Of a stretch of 64,000 bases of DNA, positions 52,200-62,056 are shown piece after piece. The notes beneath the pieces were generated by a model. The model made no database searches. It was given only the letters and a program-made list of their open reading frames with translations, and was not told the origin of the DNA. This DNA is from Verrucomicrobiota bacterium. Its GTDB lineage: Bacteria > Verrucomicrobiota > Verrucomicrobiia > Chthoniobacterales > Terrimicrobiaceae. How positions within the stretch are numbered: position 1 is the stretch's first letter; every line of letters starts with the position of its first letter. The position numbers and the translations under genes were made by a program. The DNA lies in NCBI GenBank assembly GCA_026398255.1, contig JAPLTG010000033.1, positions 1-64,000 of the forward strand. The letters run 5' to 3'.

Positions 52200-52993
52200 G
52201 GCACGAGATCTGGCCAATAGAGGCTGCCAAAGAAATTCAGCGCATTGAAAAGGGAATGCACGGCGATGGGAGCCCAAAGCGAGTCGGTGTATTCATAGAG
52301 TAGCGCCAATCCCGCGGCGAAAACAGCCAGCGCCGGCATCGTGGCTGGATGGGCGTGAATGAGTGCAAAGACGATGGAGGAAATAGCCAACGCGACACCA
52401 CGCCCGGTTGTTTGGCGCAGAAATCCATAGAGGCACCCGCGAAACAGCAACTCTTCAGTAATAGGAGCCGCAATAGCGGCGATGGAAAAAACCATCAGCC
52501 TCTCGCGCATCCCCGGATGCTCCATCAAAAAAGTGACGATCGCCTGCGGCGCCGTGTCGGCTCCGAGAACCGAATAAGCGAGCCACTGGGCCGCATAGAT
52601 GGCGGGAAGACACAGAACAAAGGCCGCTCCACTCGCGATGGCTAGGCGAGCAAGGTTCGTCGGACGCAGACCGAAGGCATGGTCGAGGGGCACATTTCGA
52701 TAAACGAGAAATCCGAGCAGAAAAAGAACAAGGCCGCCGTAAAGCGCGAGGCTCGACTGCAACGAGTCGGCATCAATTTTCCCTGGAGGTTTTCCGATCG
52801 CCGCCAGCGCGGTAAAAACAAAAAAAGACGCGAGGCCAATCGAGAAAACCGCCTCCGGCCACTTCCATTGATAAGCCGGAAAATCCTCCCGTCGCGATAG
52901 CGCCAAGGCCACGGCGTGTTTCAAGCCGAGCCCATACGCAATGGCGGCTAGACCCAAGAAAATGGCCGAGGGAATTTCCATGCCTCCGATCAC
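52196..52993 (-). CDS. CPBP-family intramembrane metalloprotease
   Basis: A 265-residue membrane protein with about seven helices. The CPBP/Abi motifs are present: APITEELLFRGCLYGFLRQ (Glu-Glu and Arg of motif 1), FALIHAHPAT (His of motif 2) and PIAVHSLFNALNF (His and Asn of motif 3). Such proteases are Rce1-like glutamate peptidases. The GTG at 52993 overlaps the engB stop; an ATG four codons on (52981) is an alternative. Substrate unknown. Confidence 0.88.
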   Translation of the reverse strand: MIGGMEIPSAIFLGLAAIAYGLGLKHAVALALSRREDFPAYQWKWPEAVFSIGLASFFVFTALAAIGKPPGKIDADSLQSSLALYGGLVLFLLGFLVYRNVPLDHAFGLRPTNLARLAIASGAAFVLCLPAIYAAQWLAYSVLGADTAPQAIVTFLMEHPGMRERLMVFSIAAIAAPITEELLFRGCLYGFLRQTTGRGVALAISSIVFALIHAHPATMPALAVFAAGLALLYEYTDSLWAPIAVHSLFNALNFFGSLYWPDLVP

Positions 52994-53574
52994 TCGCGCA
53001 GCAAAGAGCCGATCCGTCCCAATATCTCATTTCTCCCCACTCCTGTTTGCGAGGAGGAGCAATGGCACTCGGGGCAACTCGGCGCGATGGCTTGCAGAAA
53101 CTCCGCAATATTTCCCTCCAGCTTGGCGGGCTTGAGCTTGTCGGCCTTCGTGAAAACCAAGTCGAAAGTCCGACCGGTCTCGGCGAGCCAAGTAACGAAT
53201 TCGATGTCGATCTGCTGAGGTTCGTGCCGGGAGTCGATCAACACAAAGACACGCCGTAGGTTTGGGCGTTGCAGCATGTAGTCGGCGACGAGTTGTTGAA
53301 AAAAAGCGCGCCCGCCCTTGGGGACTTTGGCGAAGCCGTAGCCGGGCAAATCCACAAAACGAAAGGTCCGATTGATGCGGAAAAAGTTGATGAGCTGGGT
53401 GCAACCAGGTGTCTGCGAAACTCGGGCGAGCTTCTTGTTTCCCACAAGAAGATTCAGAAGGGATGATTTGCCGACATTCGAGCGCCCAATGAAGGCAAAC
53501 TCCGGCAGATCGTCCTCGGGACAATCAATAACGCGCGGGAAACTGCGCTCGAACTCAGCGGATTGGACACGCAT
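52990..53574 (-). CDS. engB: Ribosome biogenesis GTPase YsxC/EngB
   Basis: A 194-residue small GTPase. G1 is FIGRSNVGKSSLLNLL, G2 the TPGCTQ segment, G3 FVDLPGYGFAKV, G4 VFTKADKLKP and G5 near CSSQTGVG. It is needed for late assembly of the 50S subunit. Length is standard. It lies 6 bases after aguB and overlaps the next gene, in a minus-strand row. Confidence 0.95.
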   Translation of the reverse strand: MRVQSAEFERSFPRVIDCPEDDLPEFAFIGRSNVGKSSLLNLLVGNKKLARVSQTPGCTQLINFFRINRTFRFVDLPGYGFAKVPKGGRAFFQQLVADYMLQRPNLRRVFVLIDSRHEPQQIDIEFVTWLAETGRTFDLVFTKADKLKPAKLEGNIAEFLQAIAPSCPECHCSSSQTGVGRNEILGRIGSLLRE

Positions 53575-53580
53575 CAGGCC

Positions 53581-54465
53581 TTAATCGATGAAGCGCCGCG
53601 TGAGGTCCCCGTAAGAATCAATCCGCCGGTCGCGCAGGAACGGCCAATGCGTCCGCTGGGTATCGACTTTTTCAAGATCGACCTCGACCACCAAAACCTC
53701 CTCTTTGTCCACCGAAGCGCGGGCGATGATTTCTCCGGAAGGATCCGCGACGAAGCTTTGGCCCCAGAATTCCAAGCCCGGCCCGCCATCCGGCGCCTCA
53801 TGGCCGATGCGGTTCGGCGCGGCGACATAGCAACCATTCGCAATCGCATGGCCACGCTGAACAGTTTCCCACGAGGAGTGTTGGCGTTTGCCATACTTCT
53901 CCTTCTCGGAGGGATGCCAACCGATTGCCGTCGGGTAGAACAAAATCTGCGCCCCTTGAAGCGCCGTGAGACGCGCCGCCTCGGGATACCATTGGTCCCA
54001 GCAAACACACACGCCGATCCGACCGAATCGCGTGTCCCAAGCACGAAAACCAAGGTCGCCGGGAGTGAAGTAGAATTTTTCGTAAAAGAGCGGGTCGTCG
54101 GGAATGTGCATCTTCCGGTATTTGCCGAGAAACGATCCGTCGGCATCGATGATCGCCGCCGTGTTGTGATAAAGGCCAGGCGCTCGACGCTCGAAGAGCG
54201 AGGCGATCAGAACGACTCCGCATTCCTTCGCAACAGCCTGCATCGCCTCGGTCGTCGGTCCCGGGATGGGTTCGGCGAGTTCGAAGTATTTGTGATCCTC
54301 GATCTGGCAAAAATACACCGAGGAGAAAAGCTCTTGGAGACACACAATGTTCGCGCCTTTCGCGGCAGCGGCACGGACCCCACGAAGGGCAGCGTCGATG
54401 TTCGCCCGCACATCGGAAGAGCAGGAGTTTTGGACAAGAGCGATTTTCACTTGGGTGGACTGCAT
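53581..54465 (-). CDS. aguB: N-carbamoylputrescine amidase (nitrilase superfamily)
   Basis: A 294-residue carbon-nitrogen hydrolase from the ATG at 54465 (MQSTQVKIALVQNSC). The catalytic triad motifs are CLQELFSSVYF (Glu), FLGKYRKMHIPDDP (Lys) and GVCVCWDQWYPEAARL (Cys). The words YFCQIEDHKYFELAEPIPGP and FYFTPGDLGFRAWDT are those of AguB, which releases putrescine from N-carbamoylputrescine. Its usual partner agmatine deiminase (AguA) is not in the window. It heads the row aguB-engB-CPBP-thiL. Confidence 0.9.
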   Translation of the reverse strand: MQSTQVKIALVQNSCSSDVRANIDAALRGVRAAAAKGANIVCLQELFSSVYFCQIEDHKYFELAEPIPGPTTEAMQAVAKECGVVLIASLFERRAPGLYHNTAAIIDADGSFLGKYRKMHIPDDPLFYEKFYFTPGDLGFRAWDTRFGRIGVCVCWDQWYPEAARLTALQGAQILFYPTAIGWHPSEKEKYGKRQHSSWETVQRGHAIANGCYVAAPNRIGHEAPDGGPGLEFWGQSFVADPSGEIIARASVDKEEVLVVEVDLEKVDTQRTHWPFLRDRRIDSYGDLTRRFID

Positions 54466-54588
54466 ACAAGCATTCGTATTTTTTTCCGCCCCCTCGGTAA
54501 AACGAAAACTCACGCCACGACCCGACGAAAACCGTCAAGCGCGATGTTGTTGTTGCAGGAAAAATCGAAAATCGTGAACATCCCCTCC

Positions 54589-55062
54589 ATGCCGAAAGCC
54601 TTTCCGCTTCGGCCTCGAACAGCAACAGACACCTCCTTCTCGTATGCGATCGTGGCCAGCCAATTTAACGACACCTTCGTCCAGCCCCTCGTGGACCACG
54701 CCTCGCGCGAAATCGCCGCACTCGAGCCCGGTGCCCAGATCGAGGTCTTCCGCACCCCGGGTTCCTTCGAGATTCCCGTATTCGTCCAAGCCGCAGCGGA
54801 CTTGAAACGCTTCCACGCCATTCTCGCCCTCGGCGTGGTTTTCCAAGGTGAAACAGGCCACGCGACCTTGATTGCCGAGTCGGTGACGAAGGCCCTGCTC
54901 GACATCTCGATCGCGCACCGCGTCCCGGTCATCCATGAAGTTCTCTTTGTGAAAAACGAGGAGCAAGCCAAGGAACGCTGTCTCGGCCTGGAACACAACC
55001 GAGGCATCGAAGCCGCCCGCGCCGCCGTGCTGGCCGCTCGCAACCTTTCGGAGGTCGCCTAA
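54589..55062 (+). CDS. ribH: 6,7-dimethyl-8-ribityllumazine synthase
   Basis: A 157-residue lumazine synthase from the ATG at 54589. Motifs: YAIVASQFNDTFVQPLVDHA, the substrate loop VFRTPGSFEIPVFVQAAA, LALGVVFQGETGHATLIAES, and HRVPVIHEVLFVKNEEQAKE with the conserved NRG-like EHNRGIEAA. The catalytic His lies in GETGHATLI. It makes the lumazine step of riboflavin synthesis as a large shell. nusB follows after two bases, the common ribH-nusB pair. Confidence 0.94.
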   Translation: MPKAFPLRPRTATDTSFSYAIVASQFNDTFVQPLVDHASREIAALEPGAQIEVFRTPGSFEIPVFVQAAADLKRFHAILALGVVFQGETGHATLIAESVTKALLDISIAHRVPVIHEVLFVKNEEQAKERCLGLEHNRGIEAARAAVLAARNLSEVA

Positions 55063-55064
55063 CC

Positions 55065-55481
55065 ATGGGAGTCCGACGCGATGCCCGCGAAGCCGCGGTG
55101 CAATATCTCTACCAACGCGAAGTTCACGGCGATGAATCCGACTCGAACCTCGAAGATTTTTATCAATTCCGCGGCCTGAGTCCGAGCGGTCGCAAGTTCT
55201 GTGAGGAACTCCTCAAAGGCTGGATGATACACCGTGCCGAAATCGACGACGCGATTCGCGCTCATGCTAAGAATTTCGAGTTCAACCGCCTCTCGGCGGT
55301 GGACCGAAATGTTCTTCGCATCGCCTCCCACGAAGTCCTCTATTGCCCCGACGCCCCGCCTGCTGTCGCAATCAACGAGGCGATTGAAATAGCCAAGAAA
55401 TACAGCACCGCCGACTCCGGAAAATTCGTCAACGGCGTCCTCGACAGCATCCGAAAGGACAAAGCCCCGAATACCGCCTAA
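55065..55481 (+). CDS. nusB: Transcription antitermination protein NusB
   Basis: A 138-residue all-helical NusB. The arginine-rich start VRRDAREAAVQYLYQREVHG binds boxA RNA; the tail has FEFNRLSAVDRNVLRIASHE and AINEAIEIAKKYSTADSGKF with VNGVLD, both family signatures. It helps rRNA antitermination and assembly with S10. It lies between ribH and ftsY with minimal spacing. Confidence 0.94.
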   Translation: MGVRRDAREAAVQYLYQREVHGDESDSNLEDFYQFRGLSPSGRKFCEELLKGWMIHRAEIDDAIRAHAKNFEFNRLSAVDRNVLRIASHEVLYCPDAPPAVAINEAIEIAKKYSTADSGKFVNGVLDSIRKDKAPNTA

Positions 55482-55484
55482 CCC

Positions 55485-56336
55485 ATGGCCGAAGGTTTTT
55501 TCAAAAGTTTTCTCTCAAAATTCCGCGGCGAACCCATCGACTGGGAGGAGTTGGAAGAAACCCTCATCCGTGCGGACATTGGGGTTTCGATGACTCAGAA
55601 AATCCTCGAGTCGATCAAAGCCCGCAGCGGCTTTGCCTCCGCCGACACGGTGATGCAGGTCACGCGCGAGGAAATCCTGAAAATCCTTCCCCCACCCGAA
55701 CCCCCGATTTTTCCCCTTCCGGCAAAACCCAAGGTCGTCCTCCTCGTTGGCGTCAATGGAACCGGAAAGACCACATCCTCGGCGAAGCTCGCCTATTGGC
55801 TAAAATCCCAAGCTCGCACCTGCCTGCTCGTCGCCGCCGATACCTTCCGTGCCGCCGCGATCGAACAACTCTGCCGCTGGGGTGAAAAGCTCGGCCTCGA
55901 AGTCATCAAGAGCCAATACCAGGCCGACTCGGCCGCTCTTTGCTACGACGCATGGGACAGTGCGAACCGCCGGAATATCGAATTCCTCCTCTGCGACACC
56001 GCCGGTCGTCTCCACACGAAAAGCAACCTCATGCAGGAACTCTCAAAAGTCGCCCGCACCCTCGGAAAGCACGACTCCGATGCCCCCCACGAAAAGTGGA
56101 TCGTCCTCGATGCCACGACTGGCTCGAACGCCCTCGTCCAAGCCCGCGAATTTCACCAGTCCATCGGACTCACCGGCATCATCCTCACCAAGCTCGACGG
56201 CAGCGGCAAAGGCGGCATCGCCGTCGCCATCCAGCACGAACTCGGCCTCCCCACGAAATTCATCGGCACCGGGGAAAAAGAAACCGACTTCGCCCCTTTC
56301 AACCGGAACGATTACATCGACCGATTGCTTTCGTAG
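55485..56336 (+). CDS. ftsY: Signal recognition particle receptor FtsY
   Basis: A 283-residue NG-domain SRP GTPase without the acidic A domain. N domain: [21 protein letters not shown] domain: P-loop [85 protein letters not shown] and the closing [13 protein letters not shown]. It docks ribosome-SRP complexes at the membrane. The short N-terminus suggests membrane binding through a first amphipathic helix (FFKSFLSKF). Confidence 0.95.
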   Translation: MAEGFFKSFLSKFRGEPIDWEELEETLIRADIGVSMTQKILESIKARSGFASADTVMQVTREEILKILPPPEPPIFPLPAKPKVVLLVGVNGTGKTTSSAKLAYWLKSQARTCLLVAADTFRAAAIEQLCRWGEKLGLEVIKSQYQADSAALCYDAWDSANRRNIEFLLCDTAGRLHTKSNLMQELSKVARTLGKHDSDAPHEKWIVLDATTGSNALVQAREFHQSIGLTGIILTKLDGSGKGGIAVAIQHELGLPTKFIGTGEKETDFAPFNRNDYIDRLLS

Positions 56337-56343
56337 GAATCGT

Positions 56344-58866
56344 CTACCGCCACTCGTGCTTGGGGTATTGGCGTTGCAGTTGGTTTTTGAGTTGGGGGTA
56401 GGTGTCGGACCAGAAGGAGTGGAGGTTTTTTGTGACCTGCACCGGACGATGACTCGGGGCGAGCACATGGAGAGTCAGAGCGTGGCGGCCGAGGGCGATT
56501 TTGAGTTCGCCATCCACCCCGTAGAAATCCTGGATGCGGCCGGCTAGGAAGGGTTCGGCTGTATCGGAGTAGGTGATCTTGGCTCGACGCCCTGAGGGAA
56601 GTTCCAAGCGCTCGGGGGCGTGTTTTTCGACAAGCTGCTGCTGGGCGTGCGTGAGAAGGGACTTGGCGTGCAGAAGGACCGACACGTCCTTGATGTCGCG
56701 GTAACAAGTGGCCCCGTCGCAAACCAAAAGAATGATGTGGTGGCGCTCGTCGTCACCAAGCGTCGGCAGGCCTTGATCGGGACAAAGCCGGGCGAGGAAA
56801 TTCACCCGGTGGATCCATTGCTCAACGGCGTCATCCCAGCCATTGAGTCGAAGAATTCCAGCAAGCACCTCGTCAGCGAGACAACTTGAAGCAGCAGGTC
56901 CGGGCTCGGCGTCGCGATCACGATTTTCCAGAACCAGATCCCGAAAAACCCGCTCACGGCGCACCACAACGCGGTTCTGGGATTTGTCGAAAAAATATTC
57001 CGCCCGATCCGTAAAATCCGCGGGGAACATTTCGCGGAGCCAAACTTCCTCGATGCCTGTTGCCAGACTCAGCAAAACCCGGGCATCGCCATCGCGGCCC
57101 TCGATTTCGGCGATTTCGGCGGCGACGAGAAACCGGGTTCCGTCTGCCACACTTTGGCGGGCAAGAAGCCCTCGACGGCCTCGAACAATGTCACAGACAA
57201 GCGTTCCCGGGTTTTTTCTCACCGCCACCTGATCGGCGAAACCAGCCAGGACACATCGGGCCACCGCCTCATCGGTCGGCGGGGCATCTTCGATCAACAA
57301 GGCCTCGGCATGGGCGATGTCGAGGAATTGGTCGAAGAGTTTCCCAACTTGACGCGAGGAGTCGGAATGGATGCCTAGGGTGCGGCATTCGTTCATGCGA
57401 AAATCCCGCGACCGCGCCCATTCGAAGACTCGCATCAAAACCAAGAAATCCGAGGTGCCGCCGCCGAAGATTTCCAATCGCTCCTCCTCGATGCGTTTGT
57501 CCACCTTGAGCAGCATCGATCGAGTTTGCGTGATGGCGGCGATCAACGAAGCCGCTCGAACACAGCCCAATTCCTCGGCGGCCAGAAGCATCCGCGCATA
57601 GCGGGGGTGGAGCGGGAAATTCAGCATCCGCCGACCGAGTCCCGTGATCGCACCTTCCGCATCCAAAGCCCCGAGGTCGCGGAGCAAAAACTCGGCGCGA
57701 TCCAGCGCCGCGGAGTCGGGCGACTCGATCCAGCGGAAGGTTTTCAAATCCCCTACCCCGGCGGCTTTGAGGGAGAGAATCGTCTCGGCCAGATCGAGGC
57801 GCTTAATTTCGGGGAGTTCCCGCAAGGGACGGCGTTGGTGGTCCCGCTCAGTCCAAAGCCTCACGCAGACACCCGGCGCGGTGCGGCCCGCCCGACCGGC
57901 CCGCTGGGCCGCGGAGGCGGCGCTGATTTTTTCGATGAAGAGCGTGTTGATGCCCCGGTTGGCATCATGACGGGCGATGCGAGCCAGACCGGAATCCACG
58001 ACGAGTGTGATGCCATCGATCGTGAGCGAGGTCTCGGCGACATTGGTAGAAACGATGATCTTGCGTCCGCCCCCGCGATTCACCGCCTTGTCTTGTTCCG
58101 CAGCGGGAAGCTCTCCATGAAGCGGAAGAATCGCGCAGCGACTCCCAAGCCGCGCCTGCAATTCCCGAATCGTGCGTTGGATTTCGTAACTACCCGGCAT
58201 GAACACCAGGATATTCCCCTCGGTGTCGTCAAAATGGCCCGCCACGGCGTCGGTGGCCGTTTCCCAGATCGGATCTTCGCGGGGTTCGTGGCTGAGATGG
58301 AGGATTTCCACGGGATGGACACGCCCCTCGGATTTTAAAAACGAGGCGTTGCCGAGGTAGGTCGCGAGTTCTGCGCCGTCGAGAGTCGCAGACATGACAA
58401 TGATTTTTAGATCGGGTCGGGTCGTCTCTTGAAGATCCAGCGCCCGCGCAAGGCTGATGTCGCCATGTAAGTGACGCTCGTGAAATTCATCGAAAACAAT
58501 CGCCGAGATGCCGCGCAGCTCCGGATCAGCGAGCATTTGGCGAAGCAAAATTCCCTCCGTGACAAACAAGAGCCGCGTGTCGCGTGACGAAACATTATCG
58601 AGGCGAATTTGGTAGCCTACCTCGCCACCGAGTTTCACTCCCCGCTCGCTGGCGACTCGAGCCGCCAACATCCTCGCAGCCAAGCGGCGCGGTTGCAGGA
58701 TGACGCAACGCCCATTCCCCAGAATGCCCCCGTCGAGGAGGATTTGGGGAACCTGGGTGGATTTTCCCGAGCCCGTCGGGGCTTCGAGGACGAGACGGTT
58801 CCCCTCGCTCAGCGTGCTGACGATTTCCTCGTCGAGTTCGTAAATGGGCAACGCATCGTGATCCAC
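56344..58866 (-). CDS. hrpB: ATP-dependent helicase HrpB
   Basis: An 840-residue DExH helicase with a GTG start. Motif I LEAPTGSGKSTQVPQILL, Ia QPRRLAARMLAARVA, II VFDEFHERHL, III MSATLDGAEL, V VSTNVAETSLTIDGI and VI QRAGRAGRTAPGVCVRLW are clear. The C-terminal part contains the HrpB-type region with LPSGRRAKITYSDTAEPFLA and GVDGELKIALGRHALTLHVL, ending near KNQLQRQYPKHEW, a family end motif. Cellular role unclear, probably in RNA metabolism. Convergent with ftsY 8 bases away. Confidence 0.95.
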   Translation of the reverse strand: MDHDALPIYELDEEIVSTLSEGNRLVLEAPTGSGKSTQVPQILLDGGILGNGRCVILQPRRLAARMLAARVASERGVKLGGEVGYQIRLDNVSSRDTRLLFVTEGILLRQMLADPELRGISAIVFDEFHERHLHGDISLARALDLQETTRPDLKIIVMSATLDGAELATYLGNASFLKSEGRVHPVEILHLSHEPREDPIWETATDAVAGHFDDTEGNILVFMPGSYEIQRTIRELQARLGSRCAILPLHGELPAAEQDKAVNRGGGRKIIVSTNVAETSLTIDGITLVVDSGLARIARHDANRGINTLFIEKISAASAAQRAGRAGRTAPGVCVRLWTERDHQRRPLRELPEIKRLDLAETILSLKAAGVGDLKTFRWIESPDSAALDRAEFLLRDLGALDAEGAITGLGRRMLNFPLHPRYARMLLAAEELGCVRAASLIAAITQTRSMLLKVDKRIEEERLEIFGGGTSDFLVLMRVFEWARSRDFRMNECRTLGIHSDSSRQVGKLFDQFLDIAHAEALLIEDAPPTDEAVARCVLAGFADQVAVRKNPGTLVCDIVRGRRGLLARQSVADGTRFLVAAEIAEIEGRDGDARVLLSLATGIEEVWLREMFPADFTDRAEYFFDKSQNRVVVRRERVFRDLVLENRDRDAEPGPAASSCLADEVLAGILRLNGWDDAVEQWIHRVNFLARLCPDQGLPTLGDDERHHIILLVCDGATCYRDIKDVSVLLHAKSLLTHAQQQLVEKHAPERLELPSGRRAKITYSDTAEPFLAGRIQDFYGVDGELKIALGRHALTLHVLAPSHRPVQVTKNLHSFWSDTYPQLKNQLQRQYPKHEWR

Positions 58867-58869
58867 AGC

Positions 58870-60267
58870 TCAGGATAATGAGGATTTGAACAATTCCAGC
58901 GTGATGTCCCGCGCGGCGGAATGGTCCACAACCGGTGGCGGGTAGTTTTTGACCAAGCGGACACCCGGAGGCGGAGCGTCCATCAACTTCTCAGCCGGAA
59001 CATCGCGCAATTCGGGCACCCATTTTTTAATGTAGGCGGCGTCGGGATCGAAGCGCTTGGTTTGACTCCAGGGATTCTGGATTCGGAAATACGGCGCGGC
59101 ATCGGCCCCGGTGCCCGCGCTCCATTGCCAACCGCCGTTGTTGCTGGCGATTTCGCCGTCCACGAGCGTCTGCATGAAGTATTGCTCGCCGAGGCGCCAA
59201 TCGAGATGGAGGTCCTTCGTCAAAAACATCGCGGCGATCATGCGGGTGCGGTTGTGCATGAAGCCTGTCTCTCGGAGTTCGCGCATGGCGGCATCCACAA
59301 TCGGAAAGCCGGTCTCGCCGTTTTTCCACTTCTCAAAATTCGCTAGCGTGCCGGGCCATTTCATGCCGCGATACTTGGGATTGAACTCCTGAGCGAGAAC
59401 CTCGGGGTAGTTCCAGAGGATTTGCATGTAGAATTCACGCCAGACGAGTTCGGCGATGTATTTCATGGCACTCCCGCGACCGGCGGCGTCGAGCGAATCG
59501 GCTTTTTGAAGACAGGCTTGGTGGAGTTCGCGGATCGAGAGCAAACCAAACCGCAAATCCTGGGAGAGACGCGAGGTGTGACGCCCAAAGGGAATGTCGC
59601 GATTCGCGCCGTAGCGGGCGAGGCCACGATCCAAAAACTCCCTCATCCGCTCCCGAGCAGCCTTTTCGCCGGGTTCCAGCACTCCGCCAGCGGCAGGCGG
59701 GAGCCCCCAGGAAGCCAGCGTGGGGAGTTCGAGGGAGGAGATATTCGGGGAAGTGAGTTTCTTGATCCGTTCCACAATGGGAGGCTTGGGAAGTTTCTCC
59801 CAGGCCTTGGAGTAGGGAGTGAACACGCGGAATGTCTCGCCGGCTCCGGTCAAAACCTCCCTGCGCTCATGAATCGCGATATCTTTGAAAGCGTGAATCT
59901 CGATGCCCAGCCGCGCTGCGGTTTTGGCCAATCGCTCCTCGACGGAACGACCGAAGGGATCTGGGTCTCGGTTGTAAAAAATCGCCGAGGCTCCGGTTTC
60001 GGCGACGAGTTTTTCCAACTCTGCGACAGCATCTCCTTGGCGAATGACGAGCCTCGATCCCACAGCGCGAAGATTTCCATCCAGAGCGGAAAGAGAACCG
60101 CAAAGGAACGACTGGCGATTCGAACCCGTCCAGTGGTGGTTGTTTTTCCATCCGCTCGAAATGTAAACCGGCACGACCGACTCCGAGGCCTTGGAAGCGG
60201 CATGGAGAGCGGTATTATCCGTGATGCGGAGATCGCGGCGGAACCAGTGAATGACAGTTTTCCCCAT
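58870..60267 (-). CDS. phrB: Deoxyribodipyrimidine photo-lyase
   Basis: A 465-residue photolyase of the cryptochrome/photolyase family from the ATG at 60267 (MGKTVIHWFRRDLRITDNTA). The antenna domain spans about 1-130; the FAD domain has GRGSAMKYIAELVWREFYMQ, MKWPGTLANFEKWKNGETG, FPIVDAAMRELRETGFMHNR and NGGWQWSAGTGADAAPYFRI with FNP-like QNPWSQTKRFDPD. It uses blue light to split cyclobutane dimers, implying life in light-exposed habitats. Ends 4 bases before hrpB on the same strand. Confidence 0.95.
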   Translation of the reverse strand: MGKTVIHWFRRDLRITDNTALHAASKASESVVPVYISSGWKNNHHWTGSNRQSFLCGSLSALDGNLRAVGSRLVIRQGDAVAELEKLVAETGASAIFYNRDPDPFGRSVEERLAKTAARLGIEIHAFKDIAIHERREVLTGAGETFRVFTPYSKAWEKLPKPPIVERIKKLTSPNISSLELPTLASWGLPPAAGGVLEPGEKAARERMREFLDRGLARYGANRDIPFGRHTSRLSQDLRFGLLSIRELHQACLQKADSLDAAGRGSAMKYIAELVWREFYMQILWNYPEVLAQEFNPKYRGMKWPGTLANFEKWKNGETGFPIVDAAMRELRETGFMHNRTRMIAAMFLTKDLHLDWRLGEQYFMQTLVDGEIASNNGGWQWSAGTGADAAPYFRIQNPWSQTKRFDPDAAYIKKWVPELRDVPAEKLMDAPPPGVRLVKNYPPPVVDHSAARDITLELFKSSLS

Positions 60268-60380
60268 GCCGGGAAAACTAGCCACCCCCACCGCGCCGAC
60301 CAATCCTTTTGAACACAGTGCGGCAACTTGGCGGAGAGTCGAACTTCAACATTGTTTTGCATGCGAAGGAGCTTTCGAGG

Positions 60381-61463
60381 ATGTTTCTCGACCTTTTTTT
60401 GAAAATGACAGCACAACCTCTTGATCAGAAATCCCAGTCGCATTCCGTGGAGAATTTGCGCGTGGTGGGGGTCACTCGATTGATCACTCCTGCCCAAATC
60501 AAAGAGCAACTTCCCGCTGGCGATCGTCAGTTGGCGCTGGTGGAAAGAACCCGCCGCGAGGCGAAGTCCATCCTGCGCGGCGAGGATGACCGTATGTTGG
60601 TGATTGTAGGCCCCTGCTCGATTCACGACCCGGTATCCGCTCTCGAATACGCCCGCCAACTCGCCGTTCTCTCCCAAGAACTCTCCGACCGCTACCTCAT
60701 CGTCATGCGGGTTTATTTTGAAAAACCTCGCACGACCATCGGTTGGAAAGGCTTCATCAACGACCCAAATCTCGACGAGTCCTGCGACATGGCGAAGGGA
60801 ATCCTCCTCGCGAGGAAGTTACTCTTGGACATCCTCGATCTCGGGCTCCCCACCGCCACGGAATTCCTCGATCCGATCATTCCTCAATACACCGCCGAAC
60901 TCATCACCTGGGCCGCCATTGGCGCCCGCACGACGGAATCCCAGACCCATCGCGAGATGGCAAGCGGACTCTCGATGCCGGTGGGTTTCAAGAACGCCAC
61001 GGACGGAAGTTTTCAGACGGCGATTGACGCGATGGCCTCGGCCTGCACCCAGCACAGCTTCCTCGGCATCGATCAAGATGGCGCGACGAGCATCATCAAG
61101 ACGGCAGGAAACCCCGACAGCCATGTCGTCCTTCGCGGAGGCCGCACCGGCCCGAATTATCATCCCGATGATGTCGCCCTCGCCGAGCAGGCCCTTCGCA
61201 AGACCGGCCTGCACCCGACGCTGATGGTCGATTGCAGCCATGCAAATTCCGGCAAGGATCCGAACCGTCAACCCGATGTCTGGAAGAGCATCCTCGCCCA
61301 GCGCCGAGAGGGAAATCGCCACCTCATCGGCGCGATGCTTGAGAGCCATTTGCATTTCGGCAGTCAACCCCTCACCCAGGATCCCTCGATTTTAAAATAC
61401 GGCGTATCCATCACGGACGCCTGCATGGACTGGGAAACCACGGCCGCACTCCTCAAGGCTTGA
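60381..61463 (+). CDS. aroF: 3-deoxy-7-phosphoheptulonate synthase, class I
   Basis: A 360-residue DAHP synthase. The ATG at 60381 is preferred because AAGGAG at 60366-60371 lies nine bases upstream; an ATG at 60405 lacks such a site. Motifs: [89 protein letters not shown] and [11 protein letters not shown] with [11 protein letters not shown]. It joins PEP and erythrose 4-phosphate at the start of the shikimate pathway. The class I (AroF/G/H) type is usually feedback-controlled by an aromatic amino acid. Confidence 0.95.
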   Translation: MFLDLFLKMTAQPLDQKSQSHSVENLRVVGVTRLITPAQIKEQLPAGDRQLALVERTRREAKSILRGEDDRMLVIVGPCSIHDPVSALEYARQLAVLSQELSDRYLIVMRVYFEKPRTTIGWKGFINDPNLDESCDMAKGILLARKLLLDILDLGLPTATEFLDPIIPQYTAELITWAAIGARTTESQTHREMASGLSMPVGFKNATDGSFQTAIDAMASACTQHSFLGIDQDGATSIIKTAGNPDSHVVLRGGRTGPNYHPDDVALAEQALRKTGLHPTLMVDCSHANSGKDPNRQPDVWKSILAQRREGNRHLIGAMLESHLHFGSQPLTQDPSILKYGVSITDACMDWETTAALLKA

Positions 61464-62056
61464 AAATCCGAGAGGCCAGGTTTGCGGCGATCGACTTTGA
61501 AAGCGCCGGAACCGCGCCTGGACTTGGAGATGAACCCATCCAAATCGCGATCGTTCATTGGAACGGCGAGTCCTTGGAGCGGGTGCTCGACTCTTATTTG
61601 AAACCCTCGCGCCCGGTGACATGGGCAGCGCGCGAAGTGCATAGCATTTCCGACGAGATGATCCGCCATGCCCCCACGCTGACTGAACTTTGGCCAGAAG
61701 TCCGAGAAGCGTTGCGCGACCGCTGGGTCGTGGCCCATGGTGCGGCGACGGAGAAACGGTTTTTGAATATTTTTCCGTTCCATGGATTCGGTCCCTGGGT
61801 CGATACGCTCCCGCTCGCACGGGCGATCCACCCCACCCTGGAGTCACACAAACTGAGCGACACGATCCAATCGCTCGGGCTGGAATATCAACTCTCCGAA
61901 TGGCCTACTTTTCGATGGCACGACGCCGCGAGCGATGCCGCCGCCACGCTGGTCCTGCTCAAAAACCTAGTCGATTCGACCGACCTCCATGACGAACCGG
62001 CGGAAATCCTCACCCGCCCGAGTCTCCGGGCCTATTTCAAGGCTCGCAGGAAATAA
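61460..62056 (+). CDS. DnaQ-like 3'-5' exonuclease
   Basis: A 198-residue DEDDh exonuclease with a TTG start overlapping the aroF stop. Exo[19 protein letters not shown], Exo[14 protein letters not shown] with the nearby [14 protein letters not shown] segment, and Exo[23 protein letters not shown] with the histidine. Note AAIDFESAG: the normal (V)DxETTG reads DFESAG, with both acidic residues kept. Probably a stand-alone proofreading or repair exonuclease. The last 20 bases overlap the convergent 5-FTHF cyclo-ligase gene. Confidence 0.88.
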   Translation: MKIREARFAAIDFESAGTAPGLGDEPIQIAIVHWNGESLERVLDSYLKPSRPVTWAAREVHSISDEMIRHAPTLTELWPEVREALRDRWVVAHGAATEKRFLNIFPFHGFGPWVDTLPLARAIHPTLESHKLSDTIQSLGLEYQLSEWPTFRWHDAASDAAATLVLLKNLVDSTDLHDEPAEILTRPSLRAYFKARRK